The notes below the pieces were generated by a model. The model was not told the origin of the DNA. It searched no databases and saw only the letters and a program-made list of their open reading frames with translations. This document shows, piece by piece, positions 45,429 to 56,164 of a DNA stretch of 64,000 nt. The stretch is from the NCBI GenBank assembly GCA_021186555.1, contig JAJKFL010000007.1, forward strand, positions 28,136,677 through 28,200,676. The letters are read 5' to 3'. Numbering within the stretch: the first letter of the stretch is position 1; each line of letters opens with the position of its first letter. The position numbers were made by a program, and so were the translations under genes. This stretch comes from Reticulitermes speratus (taxonomy: Eukaryota > Arthropoda > Insecta > Blattodea > Rhinotermitidae).

Positions 45429-47039
45429 ATTGGCCTGCACAAAGTGGGTAGAGTCCCTTAACACTCGCGACGACGGTCGGGGGAGAACATATAGATCCTG
45501 TCAAAAACACGATTATTTACCACAGCATGACCTCCTTTCCACAGGTCGCAATTTGACACGTGGTAACAAGCCTAAAGTCAAATTTATGCGCAGCTCTAAC
45601 CGCGCAGGACATGACAGAAAATATCTGTATTGACGTACACACACACAAAACACAACTGCATTTCAGCCTAATGTATTTTTAACTGGAATACGTCGGTTAC
45701 TGGACACAAAGAATGGACTGCGAGCTTTTTCCAATACAAACAACTGCCAAGGTCAACTGCAAACTCCTCACTCAGTATCAGTACTTGCCCTATACGCCTT
45801 CATGGCGTGGACAGATACTTCATCCTTATCTGTTGGTTCCTTTCCTTCTTTCTTTTTACTTTCTTCCCTTTCTTGTGTGATACTATTGCCTCAGACCCTC
45901 CTCGAAACAGAGGTGTTTGCTATTGAAAACTGATACCATGTTGCATTTCTTTTAGCAAGAAACAACCTAGCAAGTCTTATTCTTTGTATCGAAACTACAC
46001 ATGGAAAACAAAGTCTTTCTTACCTTGTACAGCCGACATATTTAAAAGTAAGGTCCGCAGTACGAATACAAATACACTTAATGTACAAATCCCACCCCCA
46101 TTATAACTGCTTACTATAGACTGCAGAACAGCCAAGACGGGGAGCCTATTACACCCACGATTGGGAATTAACAACGAAGGGAAGTAATCCCAAATTGCTA
46201 ATATTTTTCTTCAATTTTCTCTACATAAACGAATATAATTTTGCCTCTTTACTTGTTATTTTGTTCTTGTTTCGTCTTGTGTTTGATGAACGACGCACAG
46301 CCTTCACTCCGATATTACGTCAGCACAGCAGTTTTTAAGCGTTTAGCCTCAGGCCTGCTTTTTTAGATTATTCGCTTTTATAATGGACCATCTGTCTTCC
46401 AAACCACGCAGGGATGAACTTTCCCTAAAACTTTATATCATTACACAGGAGAAAGAGAGATGACCAGCGGTCAACACGGAAATAAAAATGTTATATTTTC
46501 ACCCTACAATGCACTAACAGAATTATTCGTTATTATACTGTGCCGTATAATCACGCATTCTGTCGCTAATATATGTTTCACAATGTGACTCTATATCCAT
46601 TTGCGCTGGGAAAAAATCTGTCATTTTTTCCTGAGGCAAACGACGTCTGTTTGGTTGGAGTCGGTTGCAGTACTAGCAAGATATTTGTGCTTTTTCGTTA
46701 GCTGGTTCAACGAAACCACAAACAACACAGTGAACAACAATATTCTATACCTGCACCCAGGGGTGCACAAATGTCTCAAATATCTGTGAGCCACCTCAAA
46801 ATTCTGGTTATATGCAAGTTCCATATCGAGGACCCCAAAATATTAGGAGCAAACGTAACAAATCTAATCACCCGGGTGACCTGACAACCGGAATGTGTGC
46901 ACCACTGCCTGGGCCAACCATACAAAATTCTGAAACATCATGATATGTCGTCATTTAACCCATAACGAATAGCAAAAATCTGAAGATCACTTACACTGCG
47001 AATTTTCAGCTATGTACCTCAGGGTTCCGTTCTTTGTTT
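45429..47039. other. Unannotated stretch
   Basis: No recognisable repeat or gene. Confidence 0.4.
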
Positions 47040-47215
47040 ATGACGTTGCTTGACAGGGCAAACGGATCCCGACGTTTCGAAGGAACGTTCTGCTTTCATC
47101 TTCAAATGGTCACCATCTCCTAGGTCTTCTTATACAATGATCCGAGAAAATGAATATAGTACGTTCACCCGAAACGTCGCGATCGGATCATTCAGTGACG
47201 CACCGTCATCACTTA
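47040..47215. repeat. Foldback with hammerhead-like core, diverged
   Basis: Left: GGATCCCGACGTTTCGAAGG, then AACGTTCTGCTTTCATCTTC. Right: CGAAACGTCGCGATCGGATC. The two sides are partial inverted repeats. Read on the minus strand, the left side has TTGAAGA, a stem-like AAGCAGAACGTTCC and TTCGAAACG. It is related to the copy at 16140-16190. Confidence 0.5.
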
Positions 47216-47429
47216 AGGGTAGGAAATTCTTCCATTAAGACTTTTAAAATTAGCCATGAAGTGTAAAATAAATGCCGCAATATTTTATTTGTTTTTTTAC
47301 TTCCCACTTTCTTCTTTTATTTTTTTGTATATGGCACTGATCAATATATTAAACATAATCATCAGCAGCATGAACTGTATGGAAACAACCTTTATTCTAA
47401 ATATCCCATTGTGATGATATATAAACTAT

Positions 47430-47700
47430 ATTAAAAATCACCAATTCGCAACTAAAATTTATTGTCAGTTAATATTATCCATTGCAACATGTTTCGGCCG
47501 AGTTTGTGATCTTCAGATAGTAGAAAAAATAGACAATATACTTAGCAGGTTAACAGCAACATTATATTTTATAAAACTTAATATTGCAAATATTCTTCAA
47601 AGTATTTTTTATATTTTTTACATTACCTGAAGATGGCCAAGTGGGCCGAAACATGTTGTAATGAATCAAAAGATATTTAAAATTAATTTTTCTTGTGAAT
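47430..47700. mobile_element. Palindromic family P1-like element
   Basis: The left side reads CATTGCAACATGTTTCGGCC, then GATCTTCAG. The right side reads CTGAAGATGGCCAAGTGGGC, then CGAAACATGTTGTAATG. They are inverted and about 100 bp apart, with AT-rich DNA between. The left core is decayed; the right is a complete hammerhead motif. Confidence 0.65.
47621..47663 (+). ncRNA. Hammerhead ribozyme motif
   Basis: Stem I CAUUAC pairs perfectly with GUAAUG (6 bp). The core is CUGAAGA, then an extra U, stem II GGCC AAGUG GGCC, GAAA, a very short stem III (CAUG) and triplet GUU before GUAAUG. All core bases are present. Stem III is minimal. Confidence 0.65.
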
Positions 47701-47892
47701 TTACGGCTATTTTGTAATTTAGTTCCTGTGGAAACAAGGTTAACTACCTGCTCCTACGTACCGAAGCAATGACTTCTCAGTCCAAATTTTCTTCAGACAC
47801 ACCCGTTTTCGTCATGCCTGCTTTTGTATTCTACTAGTGTTTATTTCACACACCTGTTGTAGCCAGTTCTTTTGGTACTTTTAATTTCCATT

Positions 47893-48277
47893 CAGGGGCG
47901 CACCCAAAGGGGTTTGCTCACCTGCAGCCCCCCCCCCCCAACCCCCCAAAACCGAAATTTAAAAAACACAGATTTTGTAGATATTATGATATCAGAAGTT
48001 TTACGTGATTTCGGACAAAATAAGCCACTGAATTCGGCTGATGACTGGTACATTAGAATTTTGAAAAATAAATTAATAAAATTAAAAAACACAAGAGGAT
48101 AGAACACTGTGACTGAGTCATGGAACATGTAGTTGTATTCGTATGTATATAAATGCAGTTGCAGACAGTGTTATGTTGTACTTACGACATGATTTTTATA
48201 AAATAATTTTTAAAATCAAACAATTTATATACAGCCTAAGAATCAGCCCCCGAATCAAAATTCTGGATACGCACCTG
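47893..48277. mobile_element. hAT-like MITE, 385 bp, 8 bp target duplication
   Basis: The left end is CAGGGGCGCACCCAAAGG. The right end read inward is CAGGTGCGTATCCAGAAT. The flanks are TTTCCATT (47885-47892) and TTTCCACT (48278-48285), an 8 bp duplication with one difference, as hAT transposases make. Only AT-rich non-coding DNA lies inside. The 76- to 78-residue frames across it are not recognised as transposase. Confidence 0.88.
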
Positions 48278-48285
48278 TTTCCACT

Positions 48286-49514
48286 GCTGAAACGAGTAAA
48301 ATTGATTTTATTTCTTATGTCTGATGGTCTAAACTTCAAATGTATTATTTAATTGCGAGACATCAGACAATAAGTACTAAATATTTGCATAGTAAATTGT
48401 AATACTGAGATGTAAACATGAACATCGTACAGTCTAGTCTTCAGTGAATTAGAATGTTAATCCTTGGTATAATCCTTGTTTGGTAAGTTCAAAGCACCAT
48501 CAGTTTGAAGCCAAGGGAAGATATACTGAGTGTGTGATGGTGCGTGGATCCCGCGAGATAATCTCCTCGTACTTTTGTTGGCCCGGTGAGACAAGCAATC
48601 GAGTCTTGAAGCACGTTCTCATATAACAGAGCATGAGAAAAGGGGGATATGGATCTTATGTGTCTATAAGGGGGGATCATAGGGGAAGAATTTGATAGAA
48701 GGCTTGAGAATTGAAAACTTGAAGACTTTGTTAAAAAGTGCGGCTCAATACCTTAACAAGTTGTATGCTACAAGCTACGTTGTCGTACGAGGCACGGAAT
48801 ATCACACGGTGAAATTTTCTTGTAAACAAAACAAATGGTAGGAGAGCAGAAACTTTCTGCACACACAAATACATCACCTTTAGTATCAGGTTTTTAGTAC
48901 TTGTGTTACATGAGTTACTATCCGACCAATTTCTTCATATGTAGGAGTCAATTTAACTTTCGGCAAGCATTTGTCTGAAAAAAAAAAGTTTCTACACTTT
49001 CTCCGTCACCTTCTAATTTCCATTCCAACTTCACATACCTTACGTCAAAATACTTCTCTTACCCCTTTCTATATTACTGTCATTTCTTCTTACCTCAGTG
49101 CAAGGCGTTGTCATCAACACTATCAAAGATATTAGCAAAATCTACAACGCTTTTGGTAGTAAGAGTTTTGTTTCGAATTTCGGACAAACTTCTCATTACG
49201 CTAAATATGACATTCCTTCCCACTTTAATAACAAATAAATAGTCCGATTCTTAATGAAAATATTACGACTAATAAAGACGCAATAGTAGAGTAACAAAGA
49301 AAGTTATATTATGGGACTTTTGTGCTATTGAGCTAACATTATTGGTGCAATGTAATAAATTAGGTTGAGAAGGAAGGGGTATGTAGAAGGAATGAAAAAT
49401 GAGTTACAAAAGAGAATTTGGTTGGAAAATCCCGAGGGAAAACGTCACAGGGAAAGGAACTTAATGCGGAAAGTAATGAGATAATGTTGAGATGTGTCAC
49501 GGTTATTGTTCAAG
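48286..49514. other. Unannotated stretch
   Basis: Nothing recognised. Confidence 0.4.
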
Positions 49515-50075
49515 GGCAGATTTTTGTGGACATGTTGACAAACATTGACAGATTTTTGTGGACACGATGAAAACATTGACAGATTTCTGTGGACACGATG
49601 AAAACATTGACAGATTTCTGTGGATAGGGTGACAAACACTGAGAGATTTTTGTGGACACGATGAAAACATTGACAGACTTCTGTGGACACGATGAAAACA
49701 TTGACAGTTTTCTGTGGATAAGATGACAAACACTGAGAGATTTTTGTGGACACGATGAAAACATTGACAGACTTCTGTGGACACGATGAAAACATTGACA
49801 GTTTTCTGTGGATAAGATGACAAACACTGAGAGATTTTTGTGGACACGATGACATAAAATGGCAGATTTTTGTGGACACGATGACACTGTCAGACATTTG
49901 TGTACTTGATGACAAATATCGACACATTTTTGTGGACACGATGACAAATATGGACATATTTTTGTGGACACGATGACAAATATGGACATATTTTTGTGGA
50001 CACGATGACACTGTCAGACATTTGTGTACCTGATGACAAATATCGTCATATTTTTGTGGACACGATGACAAACCT
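49515..50075 (-). repeat. 31 bp minisatellite with 94 bp higher-order repeat
   Basis: About 18 units of the type GACAGATTTCTGTGGACACG followed by ATGAAAACATT, of 30-34 bp. Between 49631 and about 49850, groups of three units recur with a 94 bp period (GACAAACACTGAGAG at 49631, 49725 and 49819). Neither 31 nor 94 is a multiple of three and the unit lacks minus-strand stops, so three overlapping minus frames (213, 159 and 114 residues, VSTK.CHHVHKNLS-like) stay open. I regard these as chance frames. Confidence 0.92.
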
Positions 50076-51244
50076 TCATGTTTCATACAATCAAATAACT
50101 CAGCAACTTCAGCTAAATGAGTGACTAGTAATTTTTAAGGAATATCTCGTCTTCGAGCTGTCATTCTCGGACACACAAAAACACACGTGACTGAATGATA
50201 CTGCAGACAGATATAACGTGCCTCTTTATGAAACCTACCTGGATATATATATAAAAAAGGAAAAATTACCAAGTTTATTCGGTTGAGCTGTTCCGGCTGT
50301 GGGGCCTTATATTACAGGGTTTTTGGACAATGTGGTTCACAGCGGCCAGATGTTACACAGACGTGGCCCGGGCCATACAGACAATTTGCGGTTAGATATG
50401 ATTAATACGACCGCGTTAGCATGTTACCAACATGACATAAAACTTCTTCACGGAAATAATAACACTGCATTGGGCCCCTCTTCCCCCCCCCCTGACAAGA
50501 AGGAAGAGTTGAAAGTATTAAAAATATTATGCTGATGTTACAAGACGGGGTTATGTTGCCTTGAAATATGAAAGAAATTAATTGCATTTAATATATATTC
50601 CCTTCTCTAAGGCACCATCATAAAAGATATTCTGCTATTTTCTAACCTTCCACCACCGTCATCCTTTTTCATTTAAAGGAAATAAATTTTACGTCAAAAA
50701 CAGGTGGAATATGGCATTACGTTAGGGAGAGATCTTACTCAGCGAAAGGATTCGCCATGTGATACAGAAAATCTTAGGAAGGAAATAAACGAGCAAAACT
50801 GACGTAGAAACCTTAAGCAGAAACCCCTTCGGGGCAAATTAAATTAATTAACACTGGTTTTACTAACTCCAATATTTAATTATAACTTTTTTCTTTCTGT
50901 TTGTTGAAAATATATAGCTGAGGGGATTGTTTCAGTTCCTTCACTGTACCAAAACTTGACATTCTCTCTGATTGATACCCGCGTGCCAGATGAAAATGCT
51001 ATCAGCTGACAAGCTAACTTAGAAGGGAAGAAATTACTTATCAAAACTACGCTCTTAGAGGTCACAGGACATGAATATCAACGATCTTAATAACACTTAA
51101 TAAGATTTAAATCTTCTGGAATATAACGCCGTTTTGGCTACAAACACTTACAGAAGTGTAGGTGGCGCCTGGTCCTCCATCTTCAAAGTCCAGTGAATCT
51201 TAGACGACGAATGAACTGGCGTGTAACTTTGAGAGGAGAAGGGA
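50076..51244. other. Unannotated stretch
   Basis: Contains a C run near 50485-50492. Nothing recognised. Confidence 0.4.
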
Positions 51245-51430
51245 AAGGAGCTGACTGACTAACCAACTAACTAATTATCTCCATGGAGAAGACTCCATAC
51301 TAATAGGTTAATATGTCTTTAGGTATTCAAGGAATTACCCTAATTTAAAAATTCTTCAATGTTCATTACCGAGTTTGCAAGAGCCACAACTGATCTTTAT
51401 CCAAAGCCAGTTGAATCCAGTACACAACCA
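51245..51430 (-). mobile_element. LINE-B 3' end, decayed
   Basis: From the left: a tail-like ACTAACCAACTAACTAATTA, then CTCCATGGAGAAGACTCC (the LINE-B 3' UTR in reverse). Further in are TTCATTACCGAGTTTGCAAG and AGCCAGTTGAATCCAG. This is the same order as the complement of 31600-31770. Confidence 0.65.
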
Positions 51431-52998
51431 ACCGTCCAATTTCTTTAACTTTCCACTTTAATATTATCCTACTTATTACAACTAAGTTTTCCAAGTGGTC
51501 TTTTTATTTCAGGTTTCCAACCAAACCCTTGTAAGCATTTCCTTCCTCTCCCACGTGCGCAATGCACCCCTCCCGAAAGAATAAAAAAATAATTAATAAA
51601 AATAATAAATCTTTATATCTTTATTTTTGAACAACGTCGAAAAATATATTTTTCTCCGAACATTAGCATCTGAAAGTGTTTAATAACCCATTTATTTTCC
51701 AGCAGCTTTAAAGCAAAACTCCACCGTTGGGCAAAGCACCAATAATGTTACGGAAAAACGTATAGTAACGGGTTAAATTTGCCAAGATGCGTGACCCGAG
51801 TGCGTGTTGGGGGACCCCCACTCTTGACACGTGGTGGTCACGTGGTGCTTGAGAACGAGAGAGAAACTGTCTGGGTAGAGACAGAGGGTAAGTTTGTAGG
51901 GATATTTTAATCACCCTCATTCCCGCCCTTCAATCAAAATGAGTCATAAAGAACACGCAAAGCTACGTGTTTGTCTGCGTTGTTGATGTTACAGAACGTA
52001 ACTGGGTTCGATTTTAAGCTGTCTTTTGTGAGTACGCGACTGAACAATAAACTTTTGCCTTCATCCAATCAATTTTAATGCCAAGCAAAATATTTGGGGA
52101 TTTTATTTATATCTCCTAACGTTTGGATACTTCGAAGCCAATTCCAGTATTTAAAAGGCAAAAAGTAACCCGAATTTTTTTTAAAGATTCAGTTCGTACC
52201 GCGCAGTAAACATACTTTTTCTCGGTTATAAAAACCGATCAGTTAATAAATGTATAGGGAAATAATCGCTGTTTGTTCTGAGATCCATATAAAACACATA
52301 AATACACTGTGTGGGCAGAACGTAGAATTGTTGAATGTTAAACATGGTGGTACGTATAGTAACCACTGGGCTTTAAATGGTTAAGGTAGTCTTTCAGTCC
52401 ATTTCTAAGCTTTAAACTCTTGTTGATTTATTTCATGACAAATGTAAGTGTCAAAATTTGAGTGATTCCTATTGTTAAAGCACATCGCCTTTGAAGGGTT
52501 ACTAGAACAATGGAAGTAAATATTGCTTTTGAACCTCTTCACTAGATGTACATAAAAAGTCAGGCGTATTACTTCGGAAATTTTTGTTGTTCTCAATGTG
52601 ATAAGGCATTGATATAGGCGTGGAAAAGAAGAGAAAGCTTCATGCCCCAGAACAATATTTTTCACGGAAGTTCCATCTAATTTCACCTGTCAAAAACAAG
52701 AAACATTCCCGAGATAGTGGTTCACACAAATTAATCATTTCACTAAAAAAAAATAATCATTTTACATTTGTTACAAGCTAAGAAAAAAACGATTCTTCAT
52801 CAAATATATCTTCAAAAAAGCGGCTCAAGAACTTCTCTTCTAGCAGCGCGAGATGTTATAAATAGTCACCCTTTCAGCAATACAATTCCAATCAAATTTC
52901 TGATTTATCTTCCTTTCTTCAACCAATTAATTCCTTCCATTTGTCGCTAATTACAGCACCATGAACGGCTGTTACATATAATAAGTGTTTTAGAGAGA
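51431..52998. other. Unannotated stretch
   Basis: AT-rich. The 70- and 93-residue minus frames at 51708-51920 and 52405-52686 are unrecognised. Confidence 0.4.
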
Positions 52999-53215
52999 GA
53001 TAGAAACACGGAATTTAATTAATGACCCGTGTCGCCGCCCTATCGGACTGACCGTGAAGCTATCAAGGTTGGATTGTTAGGACTACAATGGCGCATATTA
53101 TCAGAAACAATCGCCATTCCGGGGCCTTGTCGCTAAAGCTGTCGACCACACACTTCCAAGAACAAGTCGCCAGCAATTCCGAGCCATTGTGTCTGATTGT
53201 TTCCACTCTAAATGT
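52999..53215. promoter_or_regulatory. Candidate conserved non-coding element
   Basis: A patch of higher complexity that is not repeat-like. It contains GGAATTTAATTAATGACC (a TAATTA homeodomain-type core), GTGTCGCCGCCCTATCGGAC and CATATTATCAGAAACAATCG. Paired inverted motifs also occur: ACAATGGC (53087) with GCCATTGT (near 53183), and GAAACAATC with GATTGTTTC. This is the texture of an enhancer, but conservation is not tested. Confidence 0.3.
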
Positions 53216-53274
53216 ACGCTAGGCTCTTGACATCCATGAATTGAAAACGTTTAATGTTAAGACAGGGTGGAGAA

Positions 53275-53303
53275 GGGGGGGGGGGAGGGGGGGGGGGGGG
53301 GGG
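53275..53303. repeat. Poly(G) tract
   Basis: Eleven G, one A, then seventeen G. Confidence 0.93.
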
Positions 53304-53900
53304 AAGCTGCGCATAGGAAAACACAAGACTGCTTTTTTTAAATTCCTCTCCGATATCTGAATTGTCAGCAGGCTTCTATGACACGGTCTTACAAACTGGA
53401 AACGACGTCGAAAATCGTCAACTGGTCAACAATGGTTCCATTTATCCGCCATGGCGCTTGAAACACCGCAGCAATACTTTCCCGAATACTCCGAATTCCC
53501 TTTAACGCTTCCGAAATGAAGAATAGAACGAAACAAAGTGGCGAGACATAAGCGCTCTGATTTCACAAATAATAAGTGAAATATGTACCGAACAAATATT
53601 GACACAGTGTAACATGCTTGTGAACAAACCGCAAAGGACGGAACTTTTTCCGTTGCAGGCAGGTTCCGTTTCAAATAGGTACTTCAATTTTGGATACCCG
53701 AGACTGTAAAAATTTTCCGTTAAAGACAGGTTTCAGTTACCCCAGGTTCCGTTTAAGACAGATCTCTGTATATGAACTCTAAATGCATGACTTATATGGT
53801 CTATTATGTTGTAGATGTAATGCAAAAGGGCCCTTCTGGGCAACTTGGGGCCTTTTGCGAGAGGCAGACACAATATTTCATTTGAAGAAGCTGTTATTTG
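53304..53900. other. Unannotated stretch
   Basis: Nothing recognised. The minus frames at 53426-53687 overlap in two registers without family motifs. Confidence 0.35.
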
Positions 53901-53904
53901 CAAA

Positions 53905-54055
53905 GATTATACAGCGTGGAGGACTTTTGTAATGATACTGACAGAGGAAAAAACCAAAGCACTCGGACGAAAAAGGTGTTCCACTGTCACTTCGTCCATA
54001 AAAAAAATCCCACTTGGAATGACCTGGGATCGAACCCGGACGTCTCAGTTCTCTT
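53905..54055 (-). mobile_element. SINE-5 copy, diverged
   Basis: On the minus strand: GAGACGTCCGGGTTCGATCC (B box), AAGTGGGATTTTTTTTATGG, GTGACAGTGGAACACC, CGAGTGCTTTGGTTTTTTCC. The order matches SINE-5; the tRNA head upstream is missing. Confidence 0.7.
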
Positions 54056-54751
54056 AATCTGTTCTAGGTTAAATTAACATTTATTTCTCAAAGTTTCCCT
54101 TCTTTACCCCACTTCATCCACTCCACAACTCATTTTTATCGCACTATTCTCTATTTCTTTTCCCCATTCTTCCCATTTACCACATCCATAAACCATACAA
54201 AATTCCGCCTATCTACATAAATATGCGCGACCACCAATTTCATTTCCTTATCTATTTTAAATAGTTATTTGTACATTAAATATTTGGAATAAACTGTATC
54301 CAAAATTTGAGACAAAGAAACCCCCTTTAAGTGCTCCAATAAAAATAATCAACGCACGTGTGATTACATAAAAATATCATTTTCTGGTGTTGATGAAACG
54401 GTGAAAAATTGAACACGTAGACACTGCAGGATTCGGCGCCCACAAACCCCCCCCCCCCCCCCGGGAAACCAAGAACACCGCGGCCACAGCAACGGTGACC
54501 CGCGACAAACAATTTGTGGCGTTTTTGTTTTACAGAATCAGCGAGGTGAACTTTTTTACACGCGAAATGACGTTTTTGATTTTATACGTATCAACTGATA
54601 TTGTGACGTCAGCGATTCATGTGGTCCCATTGTCCCTTTATTTTAACTGTTACAACAAATTTTAATTTGCAGCGCTCAAGTTGCTTTTCGTCTGTCTACA
54701 CAGAGGAAATATATAATATTTGCGATAATTCCAATGTTTATGTTGCTCGAT
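54056..54751. other. Unannotated stretch with poly(C)
   Basis: A run of 16 C lies at 54447-54462. No gene is recognised. Confidence 0.45.
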
Positions 54752-54992
54752 TTCAGGCTTCTGCCGAGTTGTAAATGATATCTGCGCTCTTCTGGGATAT
54801 TACGCAGCGTAGAATGGTAATTCCGTACGGACGTTTCGGGACAACCTATCGGTCCCATCTGCAAGGTTCAAGGAGTCATATTTCTTGACCCTTATAGATA
54901 GGACCGATAGGTTGTCCCGAAACGTTCGTATGGAATTACCATTCTACGCTGCGTAATATCCCAGAAGTGCGCAGATCTCAGTGTTGATCTCA
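54752..54992. mobile_element. Palindromic family P2, both arms
   Basis: Left: GATTTCAGGCTTCTGCCG, TCTGCGCTCTTCTGGGATAT, TACGCAGCGTAGAATGGTAA, CGGACGTTTCGGGACAACCT. The right arm is the inverse, ending ATATCCCAGAAGTGCGCAGA. It lies 250 bp from another P2 copy. Confidence 0.82.
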
Positions 54993-55242
54993 TCTGATTT
55001 AGCATTTTGTTGCTCATTATAATTTGGAAAAGGAAATTATTCCGTTCTTACGCCGTAATTTCTAATTTCAATTGTTGAAATAATACAAACTGTTAGCTGA
55101 AACGTCCAAAGATGACAGCGGAGTTTATTATCACAAATTTTTTATTGACAAATTAAGTATTTATCCTGAGAATCTTATTTTCAAACACTTGAAGTATCCT
55201 ACTTCTATAAATGGATAAACACTCCAGACAGGTATTATGATT

Positions 55243-55454
55243 TATATCTACACTCTTCTGGAATATTACGCTGCGTCGTGTGGTAATCCTTTACCGACGT
55301 TTCGGGGCAACTTATTCGTCCCATCTTTTTTTTTCTTGGACTTCTTGACCCTTGAAGATGGGACCGATACGTTGTCCCGAAACGTCAGTCAACAATTACC
55401 ACACCACGCCGTGTAATATCCCAGAAGAGCGCAGACCTCATAAGCCTGAAATCA
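55243..55454. mobile_element. Palindromic family P2, 13 bp target duplication
   Basis: Both arms meet around CTTGGACTTC / TTGACCCTTGAAGATGGGAC. The right arm is the longer and ends in AAGCCTGAAATCA, while the left starts further in (TATATCTACACTCTTCTGG). It is flanked by perfect AGGTATTATGATT at 55230-55242 and 55455-55467. The duplication length and arm asymmetry argue for retrotransposition. Confidence 0.88.
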
Positions 55455-55591
55455 AGGTATTATGATTCCTTGGTTATATAACCAGAAGTTTAGTATATCT
55501 TAAGGTTTCTACCTGCACAGTATAACACAATACAAAATGAAACATACATGCTTGAACCCATCAGAATTCGCGGTCACAGTGCTCGGCAGGT

Positions 55592-56150
55592 GTCGCCCTC
55601 GGTGGACTAGTGGTTAGCGTGCTCGCCACTGGACCCAAGGTTCGCGGGTTCGATGGCCGATCCAAGTGGCCGTGCGGTCTAAGGCGTGGGTCTTCGGCCG
55701 CTCGCTTACTGGGATCGTGGGTTCGAATCCCACCGGGGACATGGATGTCTGTGTTGTGTTTGTTGTATAAGGACGGTAGTATGGAGCGTAAAGTGACATG
55801 AAGGACGAAAGGATTTAAACAGTACAAAAATGGATCAAAGGGGAAAAACCCCGGACAGACAAAAAAAAAAATCCCTACCGAGGGCGATGGATTTCTAAGG
55901 TGATAAAAATCCGGAGCATCCGATCCGAGTGTCCGTAAGCAAAATTCAAGCGGTCATTTCTCACTCAAGTCTCCTGACTGCCTGCCAGATGGCTCTGGCA
56001 GTCTCATCAGGATGGAGCAAAAACTCGTGCGGTCAGTGAGCCGATCACTCACTATAGAATGCACACTTACCGACCTTCGGGATTAAATCCCAAAAAAAAG
56101 AAGGAGGCTTTGGCCCACCCGGGCTGTAACGCCATGGAAGAAGAAGAAGA
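55592..56150 (+). mobile_element. SINE-2, complete, carrying a nested SINE-1b
   Basis: The tRNA-like head GTGGACTAGTGGTTAGCGTG, then GGTTCGCGGGTTCGAT, is interrupted by SINE-1b. SINE-2 resumes at TCCCTACCGAGGGCGATGG and runs to the 3' domain CACCCGGGCTGTAACGCCAT and a (GAA)n tail. Flanks are AGTGCTCGGCAGGT (55578-55591) and AGTGTTCGGCAGGT (56151-56164), a 14 bp duplication with one change. Confidence 0.9.
55656..55871 (+). mobile_element. SINE-1b, nested in the B box of SINE-2
   Basis: The SINE-1 head is intact (GCCGATCCAAGTGGCCGTGC, B box GGGTTCGAATCCCACCG). The SINE-1b tail follows (GGACGGTAGTATGGAGCG, AACAGTACAAAAATGGATCA) and ends in poly(A). It lacks the 3' domain of SINE-1. It sits exactly inside the B box of the host SINE-2; no clear target duplication is visible. 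Confidence 0.9.
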
Positions 56151-56164
56151 AGTGTTCGGCAGGT

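Noticed and set aside
49515-50075. CRISPR-like array
   Set aside because: Units are contiguous with no unique spacers, and the sequence is from an animal. It is a minisatellite.
49445-50086. A 213-residue minus frame rich in Cys and His, at first sight zinc-finger-like
   Set aside because: The Cys/His spacing simply repeats with the 31 bp minisatellite, and the other two frames encode nearly the same peptide. There is no C2H2 spacing.
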